From: Algoriphagus ornithinivorans
GTDB lineage: Bacteria > Bacteroidota > Bacteroidia > Cytophagales > Cyclobacteriaceae
Assembly: GCF_900115305.1 (NCBI RefSeq)
Contig: NZ_FOVW01000002.1
Location: 413,210-477,209 of the forward strand
DNA: 64,000 nt
Direction of reading: 5' to 3'
The translations under genes and the position numbers were made by a program. Positions 43,525 through 51,997 of the stretch are shown here, one piece after another (position 1 is the first letter of the stretch; every line of letters begins with the position of its first letter). Under the pieces are notes generated by a model. The model was not told where the DNA came from. It did no database searches and was given only the letters and a program-made list of their open reading frames with translations.

Positions 43525-46011
43525 ATGTCAGATTTTGATCCTTATTCCTTTCAGCTTCCAGTTGCGGATATTATCCCCAATGTAAAAAGCCATTTTCAAT
43601 CTAATAATTCCTTGATCGTTCAAGCTCCTCCAGGGGCAGGGAAAAGCACACTCTTACCTTTGGCCTTACTTCAGGAGGACTGGCTCAAAGGAAAAAAAAT
43701 AGTGATGCTGGAGCCCAGAAGATTGGCTACTAAAAGTATCGCGCTCAGGTTGGCTTCCATGCTTGGAGAAGAGGTGGGAAAGACAATAGGCTATAGAATT
43801 CGCTTTGAATCTCAGGTAAGTGATCGGACTAAATTAGAGGTGATTACAGAAGGCATTCTTACTAGAATGATGCATTCTGATAATGAATTGAAAGATGTTG
43901 GACTAGTGATTTTTGATGAATTTCATGAAAGAAATCTGCATTCTGAGGTTGCTTTGGCTTTATGCCGGGAAGTTCAGGAAGTACTGAGACCTGATTTAAA
44001 AATCCTATTGATGTCAGCTACCATCAACTCGGAAGAGCTTTCTTCTTTGTTGAATTCGAAAGTAATCCAAAGTTCTGGTAGGCAATTTCCAGTAGATATT
44101 CATTATTTAAATCCTGTTGATGAATATTCAATTGGGGAAGATACAGCGAGAGCTATCATCCCATTGACCAAGAAGCATGAGGGAGATTTCTTGGTATTTT
44201 TACCTGGTCAGGGGGATATCAAAAAAGCAGAATCACTTTTAAGAAAAGCCTTGCCACAGGACCTTATTTTGCCACTCTATGGGCAGCTAAGTCCAACAGA
44301 GCAAAATAGAGCTATCCAGCCTCATGCAGGCGGTAAAAGGAAAATTGTTTTATCTACAGATATTGCAGAGACATCCCTAACTATAGAGGGTGTCAAGGTG
44401 GTTGTTGATTCCGGATATGCTAAATCCAATAGATTTGATCCTCGTTCAGGCCTTTCTAAGTTGGTTTTACACAGAATTAGTACTGATTCTGCGGACCAGA
44501 GAAGCGGACGTGCTGGAAGGTTAGCAGCAGGAACAGCCTATAGGCTTTGGTCTATTGCGACACAAAATCAATTACAGGAATTTAGAACTCCTGAACTGAT
44601 GGAGGCGGATTTGACAGGTTTAGTTTTGGATATGAAAGTCTGGGGAAAGGATGAAATCAGGGATATGACCTGGCTTACACCTCCTCCGGCTGGAAATCTA
44701 AACTTGGCAGAGAAGACTTTGGAATCTCTGGAAGCATTAGACCATGGTCAAATTACCTCTCATGGAAAAGAAATTCATCAGCTGCCATGCCATCCTAGAA
44801 TCGCGCATTTATTGCTCTATGCAGAAAAACAGAACTTGTTGGGTTTGGGAACAGACATAGCAGCAGTTTTGGAAGAGCGGGATCCATTAGGACCAGAGGC
44901 TGGAGTTGATTTGAATTTAAGAATTGAGGCCCTAAGAAGGTTTAGAAGTAGAGGTCATAGTATACCGAGGATCAAGAAAATAGAAAAGGTAGCAGCTCAA
45001 TATCGACGGATGTTTCAAGTCGAAGCGGAAAATGGTGCTGTAGATCCTTGGCAAACAGGAATTCTTTTGGCCTTCGCTTACCCAGAGCGCATTGCATCAG
45101 CAAGACCGGGAAATAATGCTCAGTTTCAGTTAGCCAATGGTAAAATAGCTCAAATAGGCCATAGAGATGATTTAGCCCATGAGTCTTGGATAGCTGTGGC
45201 CGATATAGATGCTAGAGAAGGTATGGGGAAAATATGGCTTGCAGCTCCATTAAATCCACGTGACTTGGTGCCTTTGGTAAAAACCAAGGAAGTTTTGCGC
45301 TGGGATAGAAAAAACGGTGGTTTGATAGCTCAGACAGAACATAGAATTGGAGCCATTATTTTAGGCTCCAGATCTTTAAAAAATTATGATCGTACAAAGG
45401 TCAAAGAAGCAATTTTAGAAGCTATTCGTGAAGAGGGTGATTTACTTTTAAATTTTGATGAGGAAACGTTGCAGCTGATCCATAGAGTGAATGCTTTGAG
45501 GATATGGAATCAAGATGAAAAATGGCCCAATTGGACAGTTGATGACCTTTGTGAATCAGCAGAAGAATGGTTAAGTCCATATTTGAATGATATTCAAAAA
45601 AATGAGGATTTGAAAAAAATCAATCTCAAACAATTGTTGATTCATAGTTTAGACTACGAACTGCAGGGAGAATTGGAAAAGTTAGCTCCCGAAAAGTTGG
45701 AAGTTCCATCTGGTAGTAGGATTCAAATTCAATACAGATCACCTGGTGAGGCTCCTCTCCTTTCAGTCAGGCTTCAGGAAATTTTTGGTATGCTGGAAAC
45801 ACCAAAAATCAATCAGGGAAAAATTCCTTTGTTGATAGAGTTATTGTCTCCGGGGTATAAACCTGTTCAGCTGACGCAGGATTTAAAAAGCTTCTGGAGC
45901 AATGGATATTTCGAAGTGAAAAAAGAATTGAAAAGAAGATATCCCAAACATGAATGGCCAGAGGATCCTATCAAAGCAGAGGCTGTTAGAGGCGTGAAAC
46001 GGAGGTTCTAA
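43525..46011 (+). CDS. hrpB: ATP-dependent helicase HrpB
   Basis: An 828-residue DEAH-box helicase of the HrpB group. Walker A is GAGKST in VQAPPGAGKSTLLPLALL, then the DExH box DEFH, SAT (motif III), STDIAETSLTI and the motif VI-like QRSGRAGRLAAGTAYRLW. A long C-terminal region with the HrpB_C domain (PLLSVRLQEIFGM, KINQGKIPLLIELLSPG, RYPKHEWPEDP) fits the family, and the length matches E. coli HrpB. The cellular role is not well defined. Its stop overlaps the convergent gene at 46008 by four bases. Confidence 0.93.
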   Translation: MSDFDPYSFQLPVADIIPNVKSHFQSNNSLIVQAPPGAGKSTLLPLALLQEDWLKGKKIVMLEPRRLATKSIALRLASMLGEEVGKTIGYRIRFESQVSDRTKLEVITEGILTRMMHSDNELKDVGLVIFDEFHERNLHSEVALALCREVQEVLRPDLKILLMSATINSEELSSLLNSKVIQSSGRQFPVDIHYLNPVDEYSIGEDTARAIIPLTKKHEGDFLVFLPGQGDIKKAESLLRKALPQDLILPLYGQLSPTEQNRAIQPHAGGKRKIVLSTDIAETSLTIEGVKVVVDSGYAKSNRFDPRSGLSKLVLHRISTDSADQRSGRAGRLAAGTAYRLWSIATQNQLQEFRTPELMEADLTGLVLDMKVWGKDEIRDMTWLTPPPAGNLNLAEKTLESLEALDHGQITSHGKEIHQLPCHPRIAHLLLYAEKQNLLGLGTDIAAVLEERDPLGPEAGVDLNLRIEALRRFRSRGHSIPRIKKIEKVAAQYRRMFQVEAENGAVDPWQTGILLAFAYPERIASARPGNNAQFQLANGKIAQIGHRDDLAHESWIAVADIDAREGMGKIWLAAPLNPRDLVPLVKTKEVLRWDRKNGGLIAQTEHRIGAIILGSRSLKNYDRTKVKEAILEAIREEGDLLLNFDEETLQLIHRVNALRIWNQDEKWPNWTVDDLCESAEEWLSPYLNDIQKNEDLKKINLKQLLIHSLDYELQGELEKLAPEKLEVPSGSRIQIQYRSPGEAPLLSVRLQEIFGMLETPKINQGKIPLLIELLSPGYKPVQLTQDLKSFWSNGYFEVKKELKRRYPKHEWPEDPIKAEAVRGVKRRF

Positions 46012-46628
46012 ACTTGTTGATCTAGATGACTGAGAAACTGTAGATAAGAAGCAATAGTGAAAGGTGTAACTTGTTGCTTTTCTACCAGGTTTAAAAAGTT
46101 TTCTCTCACAATCAGATAATCCTCAGGCTTGTATAATTTCGCCAAAGCTGTAGCTCTAAAGGCATTATAGATAAAGTTCTGACTTTTAAAGGTATAATTT
46201 TCTTTGGCTACAAAAGCGTTTTCTAAAGTCAAAGGATCGCTCATTTTATCCAGCCATTTGAAACCGTTTTTGATAAAAAACTTCTCCGCTTTGATTAAAG
46301 CTTCTTCCATTTCGAAATCACTGGTAATAGCAAATCTGTTTGGGATGTTAGGATCAATTTTGTTGGGAGTTTGGATAAGTGTTAAGGACCTTGAAGAATA
46401 ATCACTGAGACTTGGTAAAAATCGGTGGATCAATTCTTCAACAGCATCTATTCTCACCCCTAAATTGTATTCCAAATAATTGGTATCTGGATACTCTGTG
46501 AAATGGACAAAAATAGCCTGCTTACCCAGAGGAAATGATTTCTCATAGGTGGAATAATTGGGATTGAATTCAAACCCAAAGTCAAGAAAAAATTCCTGAT
46601 GCCTTTCTTTAATATCTATATTCAGCAT
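46008..46628 (-). CDS. hypothetical protein
   Basis: A soluble protein of 206 residues I do not recognise. It starts MLNIDIKERHQEFFLDFGFEF and has a DUF4304-like or YbjN-like feel (alternating strands then helices, ending FTIASYLQFLSHLDQQV), but no family can be named with confidence. The frame extends to an ATG at 46664; 46628 is preferred because a GGAG lies upstream and the extra residues look like untranslated leader. It follows the HEAT-like gene on the same strand and probably belongs to the same transcript. Confidence 0.55.
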   Translation of the reverse strand: MLNIDIKERHQEFFLDFGFEFNPNYSTYEKSFPLGKQAIFVHFTEYPDTNYLEYNLGVRIDAVEELIHRFLPSLSDYSSRSLTLIQTPNKIDPNIPNRFAITSDFEMEEALIKAEKFFIKNGFKWLDKMSDPLTLENAFVAKENYTFKSQNFIYNAFRATALAKLYKPEDYLIVRENFLNLVEKQQVTPFTIASYLQFLSHLDQQV

Positions 46629-46668
46629 ATAGTAAAGAACTCCGGAAATTAAGAAAAGTTGCAAATTA

Positions 46669-47190
46669 TTAGGAAAATAATTCCCTCATTTCCAGTAACA
46701 TAGGTTCTACTTCTGATTTTTTTATTGAAACACTTCCCTCATCCTCAGGATTATGTAAGTAGTGGTTCCAGTGCTTTTCAGCTTTACGTATCGTTCGGGG
46801 AGTAATTTCAAACTCTACCTGATCCAAAAGGTCCTTGGCTAAAGTAGATGCTTTGAAGTTGCCAAAAAGATAAACTCTGAATACATCTACAAATCGTTCG
46901 GATAGGTTATACTCTTCTAAAATTTGTACAAAAGCTCCTTGAAGGTTTTTATTCTTTTTATCAAAAATCACTTCGAAAATGGCGTCCAATGCTTCTTCTT
47001 GCCAGTGGGTTTTAGATAATGCTCTGCAGGCTAGATAGGCAACTTCCCAATTATCGCCTTTAATCATTTCTATCAGCCTATTTTTGGCTTCTTCGTCTGC
47101 CTTCAGTCCCAATTTATCTGCAAATAAATATGCCTCAGACTCATTGGGGTCACACATTTTTTCAAAAAGTCTTTCTATATCTTGATCCAT
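46669..47190 (-). CDS. HEAT-repeat-like hypothetical protein
   Basis: A helical protein of 173 residues. Repeated helix pairs (EAYLFADKLGLKADEEAKNRLIEMI, NWEVAYLACRALSKTHWQEEALDAIFEVI) look like HEAT or armadillo repeats, so it is likely a protein-binding scaffold. The frame is open up to an ATG at 47238, but a perfect -7 box (47209-47216) lies between the two candidates, so the ATG at 47190 is chosen. It is the first gene of a two-gene minus-strand unit with the hypothetical gene at 46008. No partner can be named. Confidence 0.6.
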   Translation of the reverse strand: MDQDIERLFEKMCDPNESEAYLFADKLGLKADEEAKNRLIEMIKGDNWEVAYLACRALSKTHWQEEALDAIFEVIFDKKNKNLQGAFVQILEEYNLSERFVDVFRVYLFGNFKASTLAKDLLDQVEFEITPRTIRKAEKHWNHYLHNPEDEGSVSIKKSEVEPMLLEMRELFS

Positions 47191-47208
47191 TCTTTTTCCT
47201 TTATTTTG

Positions 47209-47216
47209 CAAATATA
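47209..47216 (-). promoter_or_regulatory. -7 promoter box TATATTTG, minus strand
   Basis: On the minus strand TATATTTG matches TAnnTTTG fully and ends 18 bases before the ATG at 47190. A -33 TTG at standard distance is missing. Confidence 0.5.
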
Positions 47217-47435
47217 CTCGAATTGCTAAGGGGATCATATGATTTAATCAGGAGAAGTCAATTGGTTTATTCCATATATTTTTACGTCTGGATTAGACCG
47301 CTGAATCGCTCAATCTAAAACTCCTGAAATACCAATAACAGAGATGAAATCGAGCATGTCGGAGCCGATACACACTGGTATGATTATATCCTTTGCGAGA
47401 TTCCATGTGACCTTCGAAAAACAAATTATAAACAC

Positions 47436-48137
47436 ATGAAAATACCCAATTCCGAAATACTTACTTTTTCCCAGTTTGAACAGCTGTTGGGATTGGCAGA
47501 GGCTAGAAGTTGGCAAAAATCTTATAATTCAGAAAAACACCAACTTATCCTTGAAGGAGAAGATTCTTGGGAAGCTAAAGTTTTCCTGCCTTGGGATCAG
47601 AAATGGGATGGAGTGCGCTTAAAGCGATATGATGATTTTCGGGCTGCTCTGGTAGCCATTCGGGCGGGACAAGCGGTGACTGGACTTTTTCATCATGGAG
47701 AATTGATTGATCATAAGGTTTTTAGAGCTTACATGGTTCGACAAAAACAAGGAAAGTCTCAAATCAAGTATTTGAAAACCAAAGGTAAATCCAGAGCTGG
47801 TTCCAGAATCAGATTAGGTGAAACCAATCGATTTTTTGAAGAAATAAATGAGAGGTTAAATTCTTACCAGGCTGAATTTGCTATTGATCGGTGGGGTATT
47901 TCCTGTGCTAAGACACTTTGGCCTTATTTTTTTAATTCTGATGTTGCCCCACCCTTTGATTCTAAAGACAGTAATTTATATCAAATTCCCATTCATTTTC
48001 AGCAGGCCTCTTTCGAGGAATTACAAGAGGCTGGAAAAATTTTGTCAGCCTTTCACCTGCTTAAAAATCCGAATTCTAGCATTTCTTGGGAGCTGAATTC
48101 CGATGATGAGGATATGAATTCTGATGAAAATTGGTAA
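47436..48137 (+). CDS. Vms1-like release factor (VLRF1) domain protein
   Basis: A 233-residue protein. The core around residues 90-140 reads VFRAYMVRQKQGKSQ, then a K/G-rich loop, SRAGSRIRLGETNRFFEEI, which matches the VLRF1 release-factor signature of yeast Vms1 and human ANKZF1: the RxKQGxxQ motif with the catalytic Gln (here Q109) and the SAGSxxRR segment. VLRF1 enzymes cut peptidyl-tRNA on split, stalled 60S or 50S subunits. Bacterial VLRF1 members are known in outline, and this is a short stand-alone version without zinc finger or ankyrin parts. It lies alone, 48 bases from the terminator of the TM2 genes. Assigned by motif reading, not by search. Confidence 0.7.
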   Translation: MKIPNSEILTFSQFEQLLGLAEARSWQKSYNSEKHQLILEGEDSWEAKVFLPWDQKWDGVRLKRYDDFRAALVAIRAGQAVTGLFHHGELIDHKVFRAYMVRQKQGKSQIKYLKTKGKSRAGSRIRLGETNRFFEEINERLNSYQAEFAIDRWGISCAKTLWPYFFNSDVAPPFDSKDSNLYQIPIHFQQASFEELQEAGKILSAFHLLKNPNSSISWELNSDDEDMNSDENW

Positions 48138-48165
48138 AAAAAAGCCCTGACTTTCGTCAAGGCTC
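48136..48165 (-). terminator. terminator of the TM2/DUF2752 unit
   Basis: On the minus strand AGCCTTGAC and GTCAGGGCT pair with one mismatch around a GAAA tetraloop, followed by a run of T. Confidence 0.8.
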
Positions 48166-48197
48166 TCAGGTTGGTGTTAAGTGGTAATCAAGTTTAA

Positions 48198-48572
48198 TTA
48201 TTTATCCTCTATGATATTCGGATAAGAATTGGATAGCATGGCCAAAGTTTCATGAGCCATTTTTACATTATACTCATAAGCCAAACTTTTATAGTTTACC
48301 AAATCCACAATAGTACCGATGAAACAAAGTCCTACTGTCAAGATATAGAGTATACCCAATCCAATTTGACCCAATATAAAACGGTGTAATCCGGCAAATC
48401 CAAAGAATCCAAGCAGCGTAAGGATTAGAATCATTTGGGAGTCTTTTCTTCTTGCTCTGTAAACTTGTGCAAATAGAGAAGCCTGATCTTCATCCATATT
48501 CTTCATCAAGCCCTGGATATATCCAAGTTCCATACCTTCCAATTCAGGAAGATGTCTCAATACATTAGCCAT
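48198..48572 (-). CDS. TM2 domain protein
   Basis: A 124-residue membrane protein. The TM2 domain at about 45-110 has two membrane helices joined by a short turn (LILTLLGFFGFAGLHRFILGQIGLGILYILTVGLCFIGTIVDLV), with the family's conserved GxxGxHRFYxG-like motif in GFAGLHRFILG. The N terminus is helical and charged. TM2 proteins of Bacteroidota are often next to DUF2752 genes, as here, with an eight-base overlap. The role is unknown. Confidence 0.88.
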   Translation of the reverse strand: MANVLRHLPELEGMELGYIQGLMKNMDEDQASLFAQVYRARRKDSQMILILTLLGFFGFAGLHRFILGQIGLGILYILTVGLCFIGTIVDLVNYKSLAYEYNVKMAHETLAMLSNSYPNIIEDK

Positions 48573-48870
48573 AATTGTGTGTTGTTTTTAGGTTTTTAAT
48601 CAAATTCCAAATTCTAGAAAGAATCACCACATAAGCCAACATGGCTAGTGGATGCATGGACCAAGAGGCTTCAAACTCTCCCCGCGCGAGAAGATTCATT
48701 GCTCTTCCTAGACCACATCCGGGACACCAGGTGATTCCTAAATTTTCTAAAGGACACAGGCTGAAGTGATTAGCCGATGAGGGATCTATCATCAAAATTG
48801 CGATGATACTTCCTATCCAAAAGAAAAGCTCAAGAGGTAGTCTGCTGAACCGTTTGCTGATTTCTTTCAT
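48565..48870 (-). CDS. DUF2752 membrane protein
   Basis: A 101-residue protein with two hydrophobic segments (LELFFWIGSIIAILMI and HPLAMLAYVVILSRI) and the DUF2752 motif CPLENLGITWCPGCGLGRAMNLLARGEF. The two Cys of CPGC plus the upstream CPL form a possible metal or redox site. The gene overlaps the TM2 gene by eight bases and is the first gene of the pair. The function is not known. Confidence 0.88.
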   Translation of the reverse strand: MKEISKRFSRLPLELFFWIGSIIAILMIDPSSANHFSLCPLENLGITWCPGCGLGRAMNLLARGEFEASWSMHPLAMLAYVVILSRIWNLIKNLKTTHNYG

Positions 48871-48978
48871 GATCAGTAAAGTACGAAAAAGGTGCCAGTA
48901 GACAAATCCTGCTCAAAAAGCCTTTAAAGGGCTATTACTCTCTTTTCTTGCCTGATATTCGTACAAAAAAGTGTTCGT

Positions 48979-50061
48979 TTATGAACGGTTTCGCACAGGT
49001 AATTGGATTTTCATCACCTTTCCAAACTGTTCTTTCTGCTGTTGCTCCATCATTCTTCGAATGGAAGCATAGCTCTTTTTTCCTCCATAGGATTTCCATC
49101 CGGAATATTGGAAGATTAAGCCTAATATACCTCCTTCCAATTGATTTTTTGGTACTATCCCCAAGGCATCTGAGGCTTCTTTTCCCAAAAAGAAATACAA
49201 AATATCTTCGACTCTTTCAGTTAATAATGGTTCGGGAATAGATTTCTTGTAATAAGTAATCAAAGCCTGAATTAACTGCTTGCCTGCATTAGAAGCCCTC
49301 AATTGTCTTTTTCTTATCAGTCGATCTACTTCAATTGCCTCCCTTGCTGTATTTGGCCAATTTTTAGTCTCTAGGCCGATTAAATAACCAATCCACTTCC
49401 AGTAGGCTAGTATCGCTTCACTTTCTTCCCTGTCTATTCTTCTGCCCATTTTGATCAAACCTCTCAACACAATATAGGAGAAGGCTAAATTAGTACCCAG
49501 CATATCTTCCTGATTTACTGGCTTCCCAAATTTTAAATCCCAGTCTTTTGCATAAGCCTCGACAAAATATCTGCTAAATGCATGAATCAATCTGACCTTA
49601 GCACAAGTTAAAATCGCCTTCTTATCCTCATAAAACGCCCCCGGGGCGAAGATATCCATGAGAAAAACAGCAGTTTCGCCCAACCTCTCTCCTATCTGAT
49701 TGACAATCCGATTAGATCTCACCAGCACTTCGGCTCCATCTGCAAAAGCATAACAATAGGGCAAGGAATAAAAACCAAGCATTCCTAAATAACTATCCCC
49801 TTTTTTCTCAAAAAATAATTGGCCTTTTTTTAATACTTCCAGATCATAGTGATCCGTTGAGGAATTGAAGAAATTGAAATATTTTTGAACAGCAGAGTCG
49901 AAAATCTCTGGAATATCCTGAGGAATTTCTTCCCATGAGTTAATAATTTCAATCCATTCAGGTTTGGCCACGAGACTTTTCACTGCTTCATCAGCTAATG
50001 GGTCACCCTGACCTCTCAGCGCTTGAAAATTGGAATTTGTATAAAGCTTTAATTTATCCAC
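48979..50061 (-). CDS. oxygenase MpaB family protein (DUF2236)
   Basis: A 360-residue soluble helical protein of the family that includes the latex-clearing protein Lcp and fungal MpaB. Family features are GDPLADEAV, YCYAFADGAEVLVRSNRI, and the segment KVRLIHAFSRYF with a His and Arg placed as in the haem-binding HxxxR of DUF2236 proteins, followed by NQEDMLGTNLAFSYIVLRGL. Members are b-type haem oxygenases in the cases studied; no substrate can be given here. The start overlaps by sequence with the divergent exported protein's upstream region, but the chosen starts do not overlap. No operon partner is visible. Confidence 0.8.
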   Translation of the reverse strand: MDKLKLYTNSNFQALRGQGDPLADEAVKSLVAKPEWIEIINSWEEIPQDIPEIFDSAVQKYFNFFNSSTDHYDLEVLKKGQLFFEKKGDSYLGMLGFYSLPYCYAFADGAEVLVRSNRIVNQIGERLGETAVFLMDIFAPGAFYEDKKAILTCAKVRLIHAFSRYFVEAYAKDWDLKFGKPVNQEDMLGTNLAFSYIVLRGLIKMGRRIDREESEAILAYWKWIGYLIGLETKNWPNTAREAIEVDRLIRKRQLRASNAGKQLIQALITYYKKSIPEPLLTERVEDILYFFLGKEASDALGIVPKNQLEGGILGLIFQYSGWKSYGGKKSYASIRRMMEQQQKEQFGKVMKIQLPVRNRS

Positions 50062-50111
50062 AGCATTCTAACCTTCATTTTGTAATTTGGTTGGCTGAGA
50101 AAGTAAAATCA

Positions 50112-51005
50112 ATGAATAAAAAAATTTACCCTACCGCATTAATTCTCCTAGTCACCTGCTCTTCTCTATTTGCCCAAACCTCTTTCGACTTGTGGCAAAT
50201 CAGCACCAAAGGGAAAGGAAATAAGATTCAGCTAATCAGCGGATCCGAAAAGGCAATAACTGACCGAAAAGAATATGATAATCAGCCCTCATTTATCAAT
50301 GAGTATCAATTGGTTTTTTCAGCAGCTGACGATAAAGGAAATCATGATATCATCGTTTATAATTTTGAAAATGGAAAATTTACTAATCTGACAAAGACTG
50401 CTGACAGAAGTGAATTTTCACCCTCGATTACAGATTGTGGTCAATATATTGCAGCGGTGGTAACTGAGCCAGATAGAAAGCAAAGAATATGGTTGTATCC
50501 AACCAATTTTGGAGAACCCGAATTGCTTTATGATGATATTGAACCGGTGGGTTATTACGATTGGTATGATAATAAGGCTGCCATGTTTGTATTGGGAAAT
50601 CCCAATCAATTGATCTATGCCAAGGGCCGAAATGATTTGTTGGAGATAGATGAAAATGTTGGAAGATCCATTAAAAAAAGGCCAAAAACATCTCAAATGA
50701 CTTATTTATCCAGAGATATTTCTGCTAAGCAACCTGATGGAGAGGCATTTGAGTTAAAGTATATGGATTTGGAATCCCAAGAAAAAGGTGATTTAGGATT
50801 AAGCCTTGCAGGATCTCAGGATTTCATTTGGCTGGATAAAAAAACCTTGTTGATGGGAAGAGGAAATTCTCTTTACATTCGCAAGTGGAACGAAAAGAAT
50901 TGGTCTCTTCTGGGTACCATTCAAACCGAAACACATCAAAATATTTCAAGACTGGCTTACAGCAAAGATCTAGATGTCATTGTCGTGGCTATGGAAAGAA
51001 AATAA
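50112..51005 (+). CDS. exported WD40-like beta-propeller protein
   Basis: A 298-residue exported protein. The signal peptide is MNKKIYPTALILLVTCSSLFAQ. The body consists of TolB-like PD40 repeats (FSAADDKGNHDIIVYN, FSPSITDCGQYIAAVVTEPDRKQRIWLYP), giving a propeller fold. The frame is open from 49998, but that part lies antisense to the MpaB gene start and lacks a signal peptide, so the ATG at 50112 is used. It is ten bases upstream of the SMP-30 gene and probably cotranscribed. The role is likely binding of a protein or glycan at the envelope (inference). Confidence 0.8.
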   Translation: MNKKIYPTALILLVTCSSLFAQTSFDLWQISTKGKGNKIQLISGSEKAITDRKEYDNQPSFINEYQLVFSAADDKGNHDIIVYNFENGKFTNLTKTADRSEFSPSITDCGQYIAAVVTEPDRKQRIWLYPTNFGEPELLYDDIEPVGYYDWYDNKAAMFVLGNPNQLIYAKGRNDLLEIDENVGRSIKKRPKTSQMTYLSRDISAKQPDGEAFELKYMDLESQEKGDLGLSLAGSQDFIWLDKKTLLMGRGNSLYIRKWNEKNWSLLGTIQTETHQNISRLAYSKDLDVIVVAMERK

Positions 51006-51014
51006 TATTCAATT

Positions 51015-51938
51015 ATGAATTTGACTAAAAAAATGCTGTTGGGCTCAGTTTTAGCCTACTCTCTAAGTATCATCCATGTGCAAGCTCAAATAGAAGATAA
51101 AAGAGGAATCCTAGAAAAAGGGGCCGAATTGGTGAAAGTACAAGACGGTTTTTCATTTACGGAAGGCCCTGCAGTTAATCGATTTGGAGACGTATTCTTC
51201 ACTGATCAGCCTAATAATAAAATCTACAAATGGAATGCAATTTCGAATGAAGTTTCACTTTTTAAAGATGAAGCGGGAAGATCAAATGGTATGTATTTCA
51301 TGCTTGATGGAAACCTTCTGACTTGTGCTGATGAAGACAATCAACTTTGGTCTATTGACTCTGATGGAGATGTGCAGATTTTAATCTCGGCTTTTAAAGG
51401 GAAAAAATTGAATGGACCCAATGACCTTTGGGTTAGACCAAAAGGAGGTTTGTTCTTCACAGACCCTTTGTACGTAAGACCCTATTGGGAAGGTATTAGA
51501 GGAAAGGAAATGGAACAAGATGGAGAGCATGTTTATTTCTTATCCGAAGATAGAGCGGAGTTATTTCGGGTTGCAGAGGACCTCGTGAAACCAAACGGGA
51601 TCGTAGGTTCTCCAGATGGCAAATACCTCTATGTAGCTGATATTGGGGATAAAAAAACCTATAAATATGAGATTCGGGAAGATGGTTATTTAACCAATAA
51701 AGAGCTCTTCTGCGAAATGGGTTCTGATGGGATGACTATAGATAGCCGAGGAAATTTATACTTGACAGGCGATGGAGTCACTGTATTTGACAGAAAAGGA
51801 GAAAAAATAGCTCATATCCCAGTACCTGCAAAATGGACCGCGAATGTAGTTTTTGGCTCATTGGACAGAAAAACGCTGTTTATTACTGCCATGGATGCTG
51901 TTTACACCCTTCGTATGAAAACCCAGGGAGTTTGGTAG
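51015..51938 (+). CDS. exported SMP-30/gluconolactonase family protein
   Basis: A 307-residue exported six-bladed propeller. Signal peptide with LAYSLSIIHVQAQ. SMP-30 features are FTEGPAVNRFGDVFFTDQPNNKIYKW (metal Glu), GRSNGMYFM, KLNGPNDLWVRPKGGLFFTDPLY (metal Asn), VKPNGIVGSPDGKYLYVADIG (metal Asn and Asp) and GSDGMTIDSRGNLYLTGDGV. It should be a calcium-dependent lactonase, perhaps for aldonolactones in the periplasm. A strong terminator follows. Confidence 0.87.
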   Translation: MNLTKKMLLGSVLAYSLSIIHVQAQIEDKRGILEKGAELVKVQDGFSFTEGPAVNRFGDVFFTDQPNNKIYKWNAISNEVSLFKDEAGRSNGMYFMLDGNLLTCADEDNQLWSIDSDGDVQILISAFKGKKLNGPNDLWVRPKGGLFFTDPLYVRPYWEGIRGKEMEQDGEHVYFLSEDRAELFRVAEDLVKPNGIVGSPDGKYLYVADIGDKKTYKYEIREDGYLTNKELFCEMGSDGMTIDSRGNLYLTGDGVTVFDRKGEKIAHIPVPAKWTANVVFGSLDRKTLFITAMDAVYTLRMKTQGVW

Positions 51939-51947
51939 AGATAACAA

Positions 51948-51997
51948 AGCCGTTTCATCAATACTATTTCACGATTGATGAAACGGCTAATTTTTTT
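51948..51997 (+). terminator. terminator after the SMP-30 gene
   Basis: A 15-bp perfect stem, AGCCGTTTCATCAAT with ATTGATGAAACGGCT, around an 11-base loop, followed by AATTTTTTT. One of the strongest hairpins in the window. Confidence 0.9.

Noticed and set aside
47239..47435. Small gene in the gap before the VLRF1 gene
   Set aside because: A 31-codon frame exists but has no motif, promoter or coding bias that I can see; nothing is listed there.
49998..50111. Longer start of the WD40-like protein
   Set aside because: It would run antisense through the start of the MpaB-like gene and bury the clear signal peptide that starts at 50112.
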